Translations under genes and position numbers: made by a program
Notes under the pieces: model-generated
Told to the model about the DNA's origin: nothing
Databases searched by the model: none
What the model saw: the letters and a program-made list of their open reading frames with translations, nothing else
Source of the DNA: Lujinxingiaceae bacterium
GTDB lineage: Bacteria > Myxococcota_A > Bradymonadia > Bradymonadales > Bradymonadaceae
Length of the DNA stretch: 34,161 nt
Reading direction: 5' to 3'
NCBI GenBank assembly: GCA_013697635.1
Contig: JACCWM010000043.1
Coordinates: 1 to 34,161, forward strand
In this document: positions 1 through 8,209 of the stretch, piece by piece
Layout of the letters: every line of letters begins with the position of its first letter
How positions within the stretch are numbered: position 1 is the stretch's first letter

Positions 1-709
1 TGGCGACGCGGGCGACGACGTCTTCGATGGCGCGGGTGAGGGCTGTCTGGTCGGTGTCGTCGCAAAAGAGGTAGACGGTGTCGCGCATGATCATGGGCGG
101 CTCGGCCGGGTTCAAGATGATGATCGCCTTGCCGTGGGTGGCGCCGCCGACGGCTTCGATTGCGCGCGCGGTGGTGGTGGTGAACTCGTCGATGTTGGCG
201 CGGGTGCCGGGGCCGGCGGAGCGGCTGGCGATCGAGGCGACGATCTCGGCGTGGTGGACCTGGGCTAGTTGGCTGACGGCCCAGACGATCGGGATCGTGG
301 CCTGGCCGCCGCAGGTCACCATATTGATGTTGGGCGCGTCGCGGTGGGCCTCGAGGTTGGCCACGGGCACCACGTAGGGGCCGATGGCGGCCGGGGTGAG
401 GTCGATAATGCGCTTGTTGTGGCCGGCCAGGCGCTCGGCGTGGTGCAGGTGGGCGGCGGCGCTGGTGGCGTCGAAGACGATCGCGACGTCGTTGAAGTGC
501 TCGCTTTGGATCAGGCCTTCGATGCCGTCGTGTGTGGTGGCGATACCCAGCGCGCGGGCGCGGGCGAGGCCCTCGGAGGCGGCGTCGATGCCAACGAGCA
601 TGGCAAGCTCGAGGGTCTGGGAGCGCTGGACGATCTTGACCATTAGATCGGTGCCGATGTTGCCGGAGCCGAGGATGGCGACGCGGGTCTTGGCTAGCTC
701 TGGGCTCAT
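1..709 (-). CDS. Acetaldehyde dehydrogenase (acylating), C-terminus cut by window edge
   Basis: The product converts acetaldehyde, NAD+ and CoA to acetyl-CoA, the last step of aromatic meta-cleavage; family members (DmpF, BphJ, MhpF) normally form a channelling complex with 4-hydroxy-2-oxovalerate aldolase. I translated 236 codons from the ATG at 707-709. A Rossmann motif GSGNIG lies at residues 14-19, and the catalytic cysteine is Cys133 in the motif [11 protein letters not shown], matching the family position near 132. About 70-80 C-terminal residues, which contact the aldolase, lie beyond the left edge. The hydratase gene ends 18 bases upstream on the same strand, so the two are probably co-transcribed. 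There is no strong Shine-Dalgarno site. The family call is firm, but which pathway it serves cannot be settled here because the aldolase and ring-cleavage genes are outside the window. Confidence 0.93.
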   Translation of the reverse strand, partial: MSPELAKTRVAILGSGNIGTDLMVKIVQRSQTLELAMLVGIDAASEGLARARALGIATTHDGIEGLIQSEHFNDVAIVFDATSAAAHLHHAERLAGHNKRIIDLTPAAIGPYVVPVANLEAHRDAPNINMVTCGGQATIPIVWAVSQLAQVHHAEIVASIASRSAGPGTRANIDEFTTTTARAIEAVGGATHGKAIIILNPAEPPMIMRDTVYLFCDDTDQTALTRAIEDVVARVA

Positions 710-727
710 CGGATACAAAAATCCATT

Positions 728-1537
728 CTAAGAGAAGTGCACGCTGGCGCGGCCGAGGTGGGCGATGTCGACCTCGACCCAGTCGCCGCTCTCGACGGGG
801 GTGACCGGGCCGAGCGCGCCGGAGAGGATGACGTGGCCGGGCTCGAGGGTGACGCCCAGGCGGCCCAGGGTGTTGGCAAGCCAGACCACGGCGTTGATGG
901 GGTGGTTGAGGCAGGCGGCGCCGGCGCCGGTGGCGACCACGGCGCCGTTTTTGCGAAGGGTCATGCCGGCCAGGCGCAGATCGAGGTTGCGAAGGCGCAC
1001 GGGATTGTTTCCGAGCACGAACATGCCGCTCGAGGCGTTGTCGGCGATCGTGTCGGCATAGGTGATCTTCCAGTCGGCGATGCGCGAGTCGATGATCTCG
1101 ATGGCTGGCAAGACGAAGTCGGTGGCGGCCATCACGGCCGCACAGGTGACGCCCGGGCCGCGTAGCGCGCGCTTGAGGACGAAGGCCACCTCGGCCTCGG
1201 CGCGCGGCTGGAGCAGCTTGGCGATGGGCAGGGCAAAGCCTTCGTACACGAGCATTTCGTCGAGCAGGGTGCCAAAGTCCGGTTGATCGACGCCAAGCCA
1301 GCTCTGGATGGCCTTGCTGGTCAGCCCGATCTTGTAGCCGAGCAGGCTGGTCGGGCCGTCGTTGAGATTACCCTCGCGCATGCGTCGCGCGATGTTTTGG
1401 CTTTGAATGGCGTAGGCGTCTTCGACGCTCAATCGCGCGGCCATCGCCGAGGGCTGGGCGCAGGCAATGCGTGCTGCCTGGGCATGCCACAATACGTTGG
1501 CCAACTGGTCAATCATCTCAAGGCTCGTCGAGGTCAT
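728..1537 (-). CDS. 2-oxopent-4-enoate hydratase (MhpD/DmpE/XylJ family)
   Basis: This 269-residue protein has the usual length of the family. It hydrates 2-hydroxypenta-2,4-dienoate to 4-hydroxy-2-oxovalerate in the lower meta-cleavage pathway. The fumarylacetoacetase-like fold is shown by GYKIGLTSKA (about 67-76), by the metal-binding acidic residues Glu114 and Glu116 in PRAEAEVAFV and Glu147 in PAIEIIDSRI, and by the C-terminal GHVILSGALGPVTPV. These acidic residues match the family's divalent-metal ligands. I kept the ATG at 1537; a second in-frame ATG at 1516 is possible and neither has a clear Shine-Dalgarno site. The upstream small membrane-protein gene stops 9 bases before the start and the acetaldehyde dehydrogenase starts 18 bases after the end, so this sits inside one transcription unit. 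Confidence 0.93.
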   Translation of the reverse strand: MTSTSLEMIDQLANVLWHAQAARIACAQPSAMAARLSVEDAYAIQSQNIARRMREGNLNDGPTSLLGYKIGLTSKAIQSWLGVDQPDFGTLLDEMLVYEGFALPIAKLLQPRAEAEVAFVLKRALRGPGVTCAAVMAATDFVLPAIEIIDSRIADWKITYADTIADNASSGMFVLGNNPVRLRNLDLRLAGMTLRKNGAVVATGAGAACLNHPINAVVWLANTLGRLGVTLEPGHVILSGALGPVTPVESGDWVEVDIAHLGRASVHFS

Positions 1538-1546
1538 GTGCTAGTT

Positions 1547-1852
1547 TTATCGGAATACAACGTACAGTGACCAGTATGCGATGCCAAGCAAAAGCGCGGG
1601 CAGGGCGTAGATCATGCGGTGTCGCGCGGTGAGTGCGGCCAAGATCATGGTGGCCACGCCCAGGGGCAGGCTGATGAAGCTGATCTCAAAGGCCATCGCC
1701 CGGGCCATCGACTGCTGGGTGAAGAGCTCGATGAGCATGGTGAAGACGGCGATTGCGCCGGTGCCGGCGGCCAGGGCAGCGAGCGTGCCGTGGGGGAAGG
1801 CGGCAAAGAGGCCTTCCATCGGCTTTTTTTCGACGGGCTGTTCGTCGGTCAT
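1547..1852 (-). CDS. Small three-helix membrane protein of unknown function
   Basis: This 101-residue protein is not one I recognise. It begins with a charged stretch (MTDEQPVEKK) followed by three hydrophobic segments at roughly residues 23-44, 53-75 and 80-101, so it is probably an inner-membrane protein with a cytoplasmic N-terminus. The frame stays open further upstream, but that part overlaps the preceding gene; the ATG at 1850-1852 sits 10 bases after the preceding stop and is the natural choice. It lies between a GT-C-like membrane protein and the meta-cleavage hydratase. It may be a partner of the GT-C-like protein, but this rests on adjacency only. Confidence 0.72.
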   Translation of the reverse strand: MTDEQPVEKKPMEGLFAAFPHGTLAALAAGTGAIAVFTMLIELFTQQSMARAMAFEISFISLPLGVATMILAALTARHRMIYALPALLLGIAYWSLYVVFR

Positions 1853-1862
1853 GGGTGGCTCA

Positions 1863-3524
1863 CTAGACGAAGAAATCGTCGCTGTAGTACTGGCCGAATC
1901 TCTTGAAGGTAATCGCTCCAAAGGCATTGACGACGAGCCCGGCCAGCACGGCCGCCTTGAACACCCAGGAGAGCGGTCGGCGGCCCACGGCCAACAAGAG
2001 GATCAGGTAGGGCGAATAATCGAGGCTGAAGCGGTAGCCAAACTGCTCGTAGCCGGTGTTCTGGTAGAGCAGATGGGGGACGGCGGTGACGGCGACCGTG
2101 ACCCAGAGCAGGGCCCACCAGAACTTGTCGGCGCGCCACTGACGAGCGAGCGGGCGAAACAGGTAGATGTAGGCCGGCGTGGTCAGCAGCAGGCTGATGC
2201 CGTGCTTGCTGATCAAAATGTAGGGGTATTCGGGCTGAAAGCGCGGCAGCAGGGTGAACATCGCGGTGAGGTTCTTGGAGACGAACTGGATGTTGAACAG
2301 CCCGTAGCTCTTGATGCGCCCGATCGTGCCGCCGGCCAGGTAGCGGTGGCCAAACTCCGAGAGCGATTCAAAGCGCAGATAATTCATCCAGAGCAGGCTC
2401 AGCCCGATGATCAGACACGGGATGCAAAAGAGCGCGAGCTTTTTGGCGGCATCTTTCCACTGATCGCGGCGCAGAAAATGGCCGCCGGGAAAAAACAAAA
2501 AGCCCGCGAAGAAGACCACGGTGAACAAGAGCGGCGTTCGGGTGGCAAAGGCCAGGGCCAAAAAGAGGCCGGCCCAAAAGGGGTGGCGCGTGTCGATGGC
2601 GCAGTAGATGTAGAGCAGGCTGAAGGTGACGCCGATGATCAGGGCCGTAAACCACACCTGGCCCAGCACCGCGCTCCAAAAGTGCACCGTGCCAAAGCCA
2701 AAGAGCAGCGTGAGCCACAGGTTGTCCTTGAGGCTTCGCGCGCTTCTGCCGCCGACGCTCAGGCGCCGAAGCAGCAAGAAGACGAGCATGATGTTGAGCG
2801 CGGCAAAGAAGATCGTGAAGGCCACGTCGTTGGCCTCGTAGCCCTGGATGGCCGCGAGCGGCATCATCAAGAAGGCCGGCCCGGGCGGAAAGGAGACGAA
2901 GTAGCGCCGGATGCTGTCGCGCTGGTTGATGCTCGCGCGCTCGACGTAGACGGCCTCGTTGGAGCCGAGCAGGCGAAAGCGGCCCGTGCCCTGCTCGTCC
3001 ATCCACGTGCCCCGCAGCTGCTCCCCATCCTTGAGCGTCAGATCCCAGTAGCTCGCCCAATCATTGCGATGGTGCGGCGTGCGCTCGAGCTCGAAGGCGA
3101 CCTTGCCCTCGCGTCGCTTGGCGGCCTCCTCGCTGACGGGGGCGAGCAGCATGGAGTTGAAGGTGTTGGCCAGGTAGACAAAGTGCGTGTCCTCGGAGTG
3201 CTTGGTGACGCGCTCCCAGGATATCAGGCTCAAGATGAGCGCCGAGACCAAGAAAATCGCCACCGGCAAGACCCACGCTTTGCTAGCGGTTATGCGGGTG
3301 AGGCGAGCTTTGGGGGAGGCGTCTTGTGGGTGTTCGAAGACGAGGGTTTGGCCGGGGGAGAGCTCGCTTTCAGGGAGCTTGTAGGGTGCACCGGGTTCAT
3401 GAAGCATGGGGGGTCCGTCACGGTATCTATAGGGGCTGTAGGCGCTTTTGGGTGACGCGGCGTCGGCCTGAAAATCGGTGGGCCGGTGGCGGGCATCATA
3501 GGCATGGGGGGAGGAGATGTCCAT
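1863..3524 (-). CDS. Polytopic membrane protein, GT-C glycosyltransferase-like
   Basis: This is a 553-residue integral membrane protein. About 80 hydrophilic, proline-rich residues precede the first membrane segment (about 84-102). An acidic residue follows immediately after it (Asp112 in EDTHFVYLAN), then a soluble loop (about 105-210) and roughly eight or more further hydrophobic segments to about residue 540. A first extracytoplasmic loop carrying a conserved Asp, followed by many helices, is the layout of lipid-linked-sugar glycosyltransferases of the GT-C class; the sugar and acceptor cannot be told. It is the first gene of the minus-strand run that continues into the small membrane protein and the meta-cleavage genes. 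The start at 3524 has no Shine-Dalgarno site; an ATG at 3407 is an alternative. A generic polytopic membrane protein of unknown function is the main alternative. Confidence 0.8.
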   Translation of the reverse strand: MDISSPHAYDARHRPTDFQADAASPKSAYSPYRYRDGPPMLHEPGAPYKLPESELSPGQTLVFEHPQDASPKARLTRITASKAWVLPVAIFLVSALILSLISWERVTKHSEDTHFVYLANTFNSMLLAPVSEEAAKRREGKVAFELERTPHHRNDWASYWDLTLKDGEQLRGTWMDEQGTGRFRLLGSNEAVYVERASINQRDSIRRYFVSFPPGPAFLMMPLAAIQGYEANDVAFTIFFAALNIMLVFLLLRRLSVGGRSARSLKDNLWLTLLFGFGTVHFWSAVLGQVWFTALIIGVTFSLLYIYCAIDTRHPFWAGLFLALAFATRTPLLFTVVFFAGFLFFPGGHFLRRDQWKDAAKKLALFCIPCLIIGLSLLWMNYLRFESLSEFGHRYLAGGTIGRIKSYGLFNIQFVSKNLTAMFTLLPRFQPEYPYILISKHGISLLLTTPAYIYLFRPLARQWRADKFWWALLWVTVAVTAVPHLLYQNTGYEQFGYRFSLDYSPYLILLLAVGRRPLSWVFKAAVLAGLVVNAFGAITFKRFGQYYSDDFFV

Positions 3525-3541
3525 GTTGACGTTTTCGTTTT

Positions 3542-3562
3542 CGTTTCAGAAACGCTGAAACG
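3542..3562. promoter_or_regulatory. Perfect 8-bp inverted repeat in a divergent intergenic region
   Basis: The arms CGTTTCAG and CTGAAACG are exact reverse complements separated by five bases. The element sits 17 bases upstream of the minus-strand membrane-protein start (3524) and 68 bases upstream of the plus-strand RCC1 lipoprotein (3631). On its left it merges into a run of repeated CGTTTT units (about 3531-3546). The position suits an operator for a dimeric regulator or a 5' stem-loop in the minus-strand transcript; the sequence does not decide between them. Confidence 0.45.
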
Positions 3563-3630
3563 CGGCGCGTTTTGCTCCCGGGCTACAGGTTGTGATACTT
3601 AGTTTATGCGCGCTTTAGATAACGAAACGA

Positions 3631-5292
3631 ATGACGGTTGGAATCACTGTGCAAAAGCTGGCTTGGATAGGTGTTTTGGGGGCGATGGTCATGGGGCTGA
3701 CGTTGGGATGTGCGACAGGTGAGCTGCCGCTGGAATTGCCCGACGTGGTGAATACGAACAACCAGGTTTATCCGCCCGATGTGTTGGTGCCCGATGTTGC
3801 GGTCGTCGACGTGGTCACCCAGGACGTCGGGCCTGGCGAGGAGGTCGGGCTCGATGTGGTCGAGGACGCCGTCGTTGAGGACGTGGGGCCGGACAGCGTG
3901 GTCGAGGACGCGGGGCCGGAGGTGAGCGGGTGTGTTGGCGGGTGCGGGGCGCGCGAGGTTTGTGAGAACGATGTGTGCGTCGACGCCTGCGGGACGGCCG
4001 TGTGTGGGTCGGTGACGCGGGCCGGGCAGACGGCGATCTGTGGAGCGTGCGCCGGTGGAGCGCCCTGTGAAAGCGGGGTGTGTGTCGACGTCTGTGCGCA
4101 GGTGGGCGCGCAGTGCGGGTCAATGCCTTGGGGTGGCTCGAGTGTTTCGTGTGGCAATTGTTCGGGAGCGACGAATTGTTTCGACAATCGCTGCGCGGAG
4201 CCGGTGGGTTACCGGCAGGTGACGGCGGGCTTCAACCATACGTGTGCGATCCGCGCCCAGGGCGGCGGTGTGCACTGCTGGGGTGCCAACGATATCGGGC
4301 AGCTCGGCAACAACGCGGCCGGTACGGACTCCAACGCGGCGGTCTACGTCTTCAACCTGAGCACGGCGCGCTCGGTGAGCTCGCATACCAATCACACGTG
4401 TGTGTCGCGCGATGACAACCAGGTGCGCTGCTGGGGGCTCAATTCGCGCGGACAGCTTGGAAATGGAAGCGTGGTGAACGCGCCGGTGCCGGTGGAGACG
4501 ACCAATGTGTTTACGGCCGCCAGCATCGCCAACGGAGGAGCGCACACCTGTGCGCGCAACCACAGCGGCGAGATTTTGTGTTGGGGCGCCAACGGGCAGG
4601 GCCAGCTTGGAAACGGGGAGATTTTGGCTGGCGATTTCAATCATGTGAAGTCGATCGTCAAGCTCAACGCCCAGGACAATATGGGCGACAACCTGGCCAT
4701 CGCGCTGGGTAGCGCCCATAGCTGCGCGCTTCGAAGCGATCAAACGGTGTGGTGCTGGGGCTTCAACCAGGTCGGCCAGGTCGGCCAGAGCAACATGGTG
4801 CAGGCTTATCGCTGGCCGACCAAAATCACCCAGATCGAGGGGGCGATCAGCATCGCCTCGGGCTTGAATCATAGCTGCGCGGTCAACCAGGCCGGTCAGG
4901 TCTGGTGTTGGGGCGAGGGTATTCGCGGCCAGTTGGGCAACGGGTTGACGGCGAGAAATCATGTGCCGGTGCGTGCCGAGATGCCCACGCGGGCGGTGCG
5001 CGTGGTGGCCGGCTTCAACCATAGCTGCGCCATCGACGTCAACCGCGACGTCTATTGCTGGGGCGACAACGGGCGCGGCCAGCTTGGCGCCGGTCTGGCG
5101 GCGACGAGCCGGGCGACGCCGATCAAGGTCAGCGGGCTGTCCAATGTCCTGTCGTTGTCGGGCGGCTACCAGCACACCTGCGCCGTGCGCAGCAACGGCA
5201 CGGCCCATTGCTGGGGTGACAACGAATTTGGACAGCTCGGCGATCGCTCCAATACGATGCGAAACGTGCCGGTGGCCGTCTCCGTAAACTAG
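3631..5292 (+). CDS. Secreted lipoprotein with seven RCC1 repeats
   Basis: This 553-residue protein has an N-terminal hydrophobic signal with a candidate lipobox ending at Cys27 (LTLGC). A linker rich in Asp, Val, Glu and Pro follows (about 37-98), then a cysteine-rich region (about 101-190), then seven repeats from about 194 to the end. Each repeat has the pattern H-[TS]-C ... CWG ... GQ[LV]G, the bacterial RCC1/BNR-like form, which would fold as a seven-bladed propeller. The paired cysteines in every blade suggest disulfides and an extracytoplasmic location. The ligand is unknown. The ASH-domain lipoprotein starts 21 bases downstream, so the two are likely co-expressed. The lipobox is slightly off consensus, with Thr at -3. 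The domain call is secure; lipidation is likely but inferred. Confidence 0.9.
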   Translation: MTVGITVQKLAWIGVLGAMVMGLTLGCATGELPLELPDVVNTNNQVYPPDVLVPDVAVVDVVTQDVGPGEEVGLDVVEDAVVEDVGPDSVVEDAGPEVSGCVGGCGAREVCENDVCVDACGTAVCGSVTRAGQTAICGACAGGAPCESGVCVDVCAQVGAQCGSMPWGGSSVSCGNCSGATNCFDNRCAEPVGYRQVTAGFNHTCAIRAQGGGVHCWGANDIGQLGNNAAGTDSNAAVYVFNLSTARSVSSHTNHTCVSRDDNQVRCWGLNSRGQLGNGSVVNAPVPVETTNVFTAASIANGGAHTCARNHSGEILCWGANGQGQLGNGEILAGDFNHVKSIVKLNAQDNMGDNLAIALGSAHSCALRSDQTVWCWGFNQVGQVGQSNMVQAYRWPTKITQIEGAISIASGLNHSCAVNQAGQVWCWGEGIRGQLGNGLTARNHVPVRAEMPTRAVRVVAGFNHSCAIDVNRDVYCWGDNGRGQLGAGLAATSRATPIKVSGLSNVLSLSGGYQHTCAVRSNGTAHCWGDNEFGQLGDRSNTMRNVPVAVSVN

Positions 5293-5313
5293 CCAACTCA
5301 AACTTCAAAGACG

Positions 5314-6519
5314 ATGGCGATGATGTTCAGAATGCTCATGGTATTGACCCTTGTCGGGGCCGTGGTGGGCTGCAACGCGAGCGAAGATCCAACGCCGGTG
5401 CAGCCGGCAGCGGACGCCGGCACAGACACGCTGGCTGGCGTTGATGCTGTCCATGTGGGCGCCGATGTGGTCGATGCGGGCGGCGAGCTTGGCCAGGATG
5501 TCGCGCTCGAGGCGGACGTGGCCGTGTTGGCCGGGCGCCTGGAGGTGCATCCGGGCTCGCTCAGTTTCGAGGGGGTGCGCATCGGTCAGCACAAAGAGAA
5601 GACGCTCACGCTTCGCAACACCGGCGACGGTCCGCTTCGCATCGATGCCGCAAGCGTCACCCAGCTCTATGCGCCGGCCACGGCCGAGCTTGGGCCAGGC
5701 AGCCCCTGGTTGAGCGGCGTGGTGGTGCTCGAACCGCACACTTTTCGCGATATCACGGTGCGCTACGAGCCCTCCGATCACCGGACCGACCAGGGCTTCG
5801 TCTCGATTCAGTCCAACGATTCCGAGCGCCAGCAGCTCAGCATTCGCATTGAGACGATCAATGCCTACCCCGACATGCAAGTGCCCAACTGGGTGCAATT
5901 TGGAAGCGTGGCGCCGGGCAGCATCGAGCGCGAGTCCTTGCTGATCTACAATCGCGGCCAGGAGCCGCTGACGATCTCGGCGATCGCGTATGCCGGCGCG
6001 GGCAAGTTCAGCCTGGAGTTTGCGCCTACCCGCACGCTGCCGGCTCTGCTCGAGCGCAACGGCTTTTTTCCCTTCGAGATCGTCTACGCTCCTGACAGCA
6101 CGGCCCCGGACCGCGGGGCGGTCACGATCACGAGCAACGATCCCGACGACGCCGAGTTCGAGATCCTGTTGCTGGGCAACGGGGCGACGCCCTGCATCCT
6201 GAGCGCAGGCGACGTCGATTTTGGCGACGTGGCGCTTGAGACCGCCACGGTCAAGGCCGTCGCCCTGCTCAATTGCAGTGAGAGCCAGCGCCTGACGATC
6301 TCGGGCATCGAGCTCACCGACGACGGCGCGGGCACGTTCGCGCTGCAGGCGCTGCCGACGCTGCCGCGAAACGTCGAGACTCGCCAGACTGCGCTCTTCG
6401 AGGTCGTCGCCACTCTGGCCAGCGAGCAGGAGGTCGTGGGCACGGTGCGCGTCACCTCCAACGATCCGGACAGCAGCCCGCTCGACATGCGCTTGCGTGT
6501 TCGGGCTGCGCAGCGCTGA
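5314..6519 (+). CDS. Lipoprotein with ASH/choice-of-anchor-D domains
   Basis: This 401-residue protein has a short signal peptide and a lipobox at Cys20 (VVGC), followed by an Asp/Ala/Val-rich linker to about residue 72. Three immunoglobulin-like ASH (ASPM-SPD2-Hydin) modules follow, at roughly 75-185, 188-290 and 293-400. Typical signs are LSFEGVRIGQ and VQFGSVAPGS near the module starts, and V-x-I-x-SNDPD near the ends (SIQSNDSE, TITSNDPDD, RVTSNDPDS). Such domains are usually structural or protein-binding. It follows the RCC1 lipoprotein by 21 bases and shares the lipobox plus acidic-linker layout. Three in-frame ATGs lie at 5314, 5320 and 5323; I kept the first, and the signal peptide holds for all three. 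No enzymatic motif is visible. Confidence 0.87.
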   Translation: MAMMFRMLMVLTLVGAVVGCNASEDPTPVQPAADAGTDTLAGVDAVHVGADVVDAGGELGQDVALEADVAVLAGRLEVHPGSLSFEGVRIGQHKEKTLTLRNTGDGPLRIDAASVTQLYAPATAELGPGSPWLSGVVVLEPHTFRDITVRYEPSDHRTDQGFVSIQSNDSERQQLSIRIETINAYPDMQVPNWVQFGSVAPGSIERESLLIYNRGQEPLTISAIAYAGAGKFSLEFAPTRTLPALLERNGFFPFEIVYAPDSTAPDRGAVTITSNDPDDAEFEILLLGNGATPCILSAGDVDFGDVALETATVKAVALLNCSESQRLTISGIELTDDGAGTFALQALPTLPRNVETRQTALFEVVATLASEQEVVGTVRVTSNDPDSSPLDMRLRVRAAQR

Positions 6520-6565
6520 GCGCTTGGCCGGCAGGCTGGCCGGCTGGCCGCTCGTCGCTCGGCGC

Positions 6566-6594
6566 TTGTGTCAAAGGGCGGGGGTTCTTATACT
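6566..6594 (+). promoter_or_regulatory. Sigma70-type promoter for the outer-membrane barrel gene
   Basis: A TTGTGT box at 6566-6571 and a TATACT box (five of six matches to the -10 consensus) at 6589-6594 are separated by 17 bases. Transcription would start near 6601, about 44 bases before the ATG at 6645. AGGAGA at 6631-6636 is a good ribosome binding site eight bases before that start. The -35 box is only a half match, so this is a prediction. Confidence 0.5.
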
Positions 6595-6644
6595 TCGCGG
6601 CGTAATGGCGAGTTCAGCAGTCAGAGAGCCAGGAGAAGTAGAAT

Positions 6645-7412
6645 ATGAGTGCATACGAGCGATTGGCGGTAGTGGTGTTGGTGTTGTGCAGCCTGGCTAG
6701 CGCGCCGGCCTGGGCGCAATATGTCGATCCCGACGATAGTGTGCGTTTCTCCGGAGAGCTGGAGAACGACGAGTTCATGATTTTGATGCGGGCGCGTGCG
6801 GTCAAGATCCCGGACTTTATGTTGGGGTTGTGGTTTGACCGTCATGCCAGCCACTGGGGTGATGGGCCGAGCAACATGAGCTATGGAGCGGAGTTCGTCT
6901 GGCGCAAGGGCGTGGAGTACGAGTTCAGCCTGGGCATCGACTATGCGGACTTGTCGATGCATTCGGATTTTTGGTTGGAGAGCGGCAAGAGCGCGACCTC
7001 GGCGGAGTTTACCGAGATCGATATGCAGATCGTGTCGGTGGTGTTCTCGACCTACTGGTTTTGGGATGTGCAGCCGTGGTTTTCGCCGTTTGTCGGTGGT
7101 GGAATCGGGCCGGGCATCATCCTTGGCGATATCGTCAAGTATAAGCCGCGCCCTGACTCACCCTGCTACAACCGGCTCAATGGTGCCGACGCCTACAGCT
7201 CGCCGGAGTGTCTCAACGCCAACGGGCAGCCCAACGAGAGCAGCTTTGATGTGGAGAATCCCAAGATCGAGGACAGCTTGCCGCCGGTGGTGCCGATGAT
7301 CAACGTCAGCGGTGGCGCGCGCTTTAATGTCGGCAAGCACGCCGTGCTCAAGCTCGAGACCGGGTTTTATACCTATTTGTTCGCCGGCGTGTCGCTGGGC
7401 GGGCAGTGGTAG
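6645..7412 (+). CDS. Outer-membrane beta-barrel-like protein
   Basis: This 255-residue protein has a clear signal peptide (MSAYERLAVVVLVLCSLASA followed by PAWA), with a likely signal peptidase I site after residue 24. The mature part has alternating hydrophobic and polar strands rich in Tyr, Trp, Phe and Gly, and ends in an aromatic residue (VSLGGQW), which is typical of outer-membrane barrels recognised by the Bam machinery. A soluble loop with two cysteines (around CYNRLNG and SSPEC) lies about two thirds along. The start is supported by AGGAGA eight bases upstream. No specific family is recognised. The CoA-transferase genes follow closely and could be co-transcribed. Confidence 0.8.
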   Translation: MSAYERLAVVVLVLCSLASAPAWAQYVDPDDSVRFSGELENDEFMILMRARAVKIPDFMLGLWFDRHASHWGDGPSNMSYGAEFVWRKGVEYEFSLGIDYADLSMHSDFWLESGKSATSAEFTEIDMQIVSVVFSTYWFWDVQPWFSPFVGGGIGPGIILGDIVKYKPRPDSPCYNRLNGADAYSSPECLNANGQPNESSFDVENPKIEDSLPPVVPMINVSGGARFNVGKHAVLKLETGFYTYLFAGVSLGGQW

Positions 7413-7454
7413 TATGTCTTTGTTGGACGCTGAAATATTTTAATGGAGAGCTCG

Positions 7455-8150
7455 ATGGATAAGGTCTACGAGTCGGCCGAGGCGGCGTTGTTCGATATCG
7501 CTGACGGGGCGACGATCATGAGCGGGGGGTTCGGGTTGTGTGGCAATCCGGAGAACCTGATTCGGGCGTTGCGCGAGAAGGGCGTAAAAGATCTGACGAT
7601 CATCAGCAACAACTGCGGCACGGATTTGTACGGGCTGGGGATCTTGCTGCAGACGCGTCAGATTCGAAAGATGATCTCGAGCTATGTCGGTGAGAATAAG
7701 AATTTCGAGCAACAGTTTTTGGGTGGCGAGCTCGAGGTTGAGCTCAATCCACAGGGCACGCTGGCCGAGCGCATTCGCGCCGGTGGTGCGGGCATTCCGG
7801 CGTTTTACTCGCCCACGGGCTATGGCACGTTGGTCGCCGAGGGCAAGGAGGTGCGCGAGATCGACGGGCGCCATTTCGTGCTCGAGCGTGCGCTGACGGC
7901 GGACTATGCGATCGTCAAGGCCTGGAAGGGTGACACCCACGGCAACCTGATCTACCGGGCGACGGCGCGCAACTTCAATCCGATCATGGCCACGGCCGGG
8001 CGGATCACGATCGCCGAGGTCGAGGAGCTCGTCGAGCCCGGCGAGCTCGATCCCGACCAGATTCACACGCCGGGGATTTATGTGCAGCGCATCTTGCGGG
8101 GCACGGACTACGAGAAGTGGATCGAGCAGCGCACGGTGCGCCCGGCCTGA
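7455..8150 (+). CDS. scoA: 3-oxoacid CoA-transferase, subunit A
   Basis: This is the alpha subunit of a family I CoA-transferase (231 residues), which moves CoA from succinyl-CoA to acetoacetate or a related 3-oxoacid. The family I signature [13 protein letters not shown] lies at about residues 24-36, and the rest fits ScoA/AtoD-type subunits ([24 protein letters not shown]). I chose the ATG at 7455 because GGAGAG lies six bases before it and the protein then begins [11 protein letters not shown] like its relatives; an ATG at 7443 would add four residues and has no ribosome binding site. Subunit B follows 59 bases later. Together with the meta-cleavage genes this suggests aromatic or ketone-body catabolism feeding acetyl-CoA, but 3-oxoadipate transfer cannot be excluded. 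Confidence 0.93.
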   Translation: MDKVYESAEAALFDIADGATIMSGGFGLCGNPENLIRALREKGVKDLTIISNNCGTDLYGLGILLQTRQIRKMISSYVGENKNFEQQFLGGELEVELNPQGTLAERIRAGGAGIPAFYSPTGYGTLVAEGKEVREIDGRHFVLERALTADYAIVKAWKGDTHGNLIYRATARNFNPIMATAGRITIAEVEELVEPGELDPDQIHTPGIYVQRILRGTDYEKWIEQRTVRPA

Positions 8151-8209
8151 CGAGGGCAAACGCCCCACCTGCAACGACAATGACGAAGCTGAGCAATGAG
8201 GATGAATAG

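Noticed and set aside
1614-3455. Plus-strand frame of 613 codons opposite the GT-C-like gene
   Set aside because: It is antisense to a protein with clear membrane segments, and its own translation is a low-complexity charged sequence without known motifs.
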